The translations under genes and the position numbers were made by a program. The notes under the pieces are model-generated. The model did not search any database and was not told the DNA's origin. It saw only the letters and a program-made list of their open reading frames with translations. DNA of 64,000 nucleotides from Paracoccus isoporae (lineage in GTDB: Bacteria > Pseudomonadota > Alphaproteobacteria > Rhodobacterales > Rhodobacteraceae), in contig NZ_FNAH01000001.1 of NCBI RefSeq assembly GCF_900101865.1, positions 680,192-744,191 on the forward strand. The letters run 5' to 3'. Positions 63,795 to 64,000 of the stretch are shown piece after piece (the first letter of the stretch is position 1; the number at the start of each line of letters is the position of its first letter).

Positions 63795-64000
63795 GGGCTT
63801 CTGCTTCGGAACTGGAGACGGTTTTGCGGCAACAATCTGGAAGCAACGGCTTTGACGGCGCCGAAAGGGTTTTGGCGCGGTTGGGGTTGTTTTGTTTCCC
63901 TGCTATTTGACATTGTTATGCATACTTGAAGAGATATGCGGGCGGTTTGGTCGGTATTCGACTGGATTTTCTTGCATATCGGCTCACTAGGGTTTCGGTC
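63795..64000 (+). other. Probable rRNA operon leader (16S gene expected just beyond)
   Basis: The transcript from the promoter at 63766 has no ribosome site or gene. At 63901 it carries TGCTATTTGACA, close to the boxA antitermination element of rRNA leaders (TGCTCTTTGACA). Next, GATATGC at about 63933 can pair with GCATATC at about 63974, like the long processing stem around 16S rRNA. No 16S sequence itself (for example AGAGTTTGAT) is reached before the window ends. Confidence 0.7.

Overview
The window is a high-GC chromosomal segment of an alphaproteobacterium. Gene content points to Rhodobacterales, probably a Paracoccus-like genus: DUF2125 and DUF2853 proteins, PqiA split into two genes, a zinc-free L36, an ansA-type asparaginase and a bifunctional aryl-CoA monooxygenase/reductase. 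This placement comes from gene content and style, not from a 16S comparison. No transposase, integrase, phage gene or CRISPR array was seen.

Layout. 1-4981: rph-rdgB-(ridA remnant)-hemW run leftward; hrcA-grpE-clpP-like run rightward. 5061-8702: ahcY-metK (leftward) diverge from glk. 8784-16720: tamA-tamB outer-membrane export/lipid-transfer pair, the TamB carrying about ten 100-residue repeats. 16882-21403: DUF2853, DUF2125, pmbA, cysQ-like phosphatase. 21407-25486: a pqiA-pqiA-pqiB-pqiC MCE lipid-transport operon (leftward). 25664-27256: GMC oxidoreductase. 27325-33115: five flagellar genes motB-flgE-flgK-flgL-flgI. 33530-39419: SDR, DUF1269, mtgA, rlmN, ialB-like, asparaginase and a frameshifted TetR gene. 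39717-39996: rpmJ and tRNA-Val(GAC). 40160-43297/44166: N-formylglutamate amidohydrolase family, NUDIX, GntR, HAD and a membrane protein.

The main accessory block is 44175-57564. It holds two catabolic units separated by three regulators. The first (44265-50082) is a tightly overlapping operon matching the 2-aminobenzoyl-CoA (anthranilate) or salicylyl-CoA route: aryl-CoA monooxygenase/reductase, SDR, enoyl-CoA hydratase, acyl-CoA dehydrogenase, thioesterase and RidA. Its promoter carries a perfect 7-2-7 palindrome over the -35 box, and no CoA ligase gene is present in the window. The second (52344-57564) is a self-sufficient CYP116B-type P450 followed by a complete TRAP transporter, divergent from an IclR regulator. 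Two MarR genes lie between them.

57571-63605 carries pyrF, clpB, an unexplained gap of about 870 bp, and msrP-msrQ. The right edge (63766-64000) is a strong promoter plus a boxA-like leader, so an rRNA operon very probably begins just outside the window.

Worth a second look: the expanded TamB, the in-frame internal deletion of a RidA gene, the TetR frameshift, an FNR-type box before the DUF2853 gene, the palindromic operator of the aryl-CoA operon, and the P450/TRAP unit.
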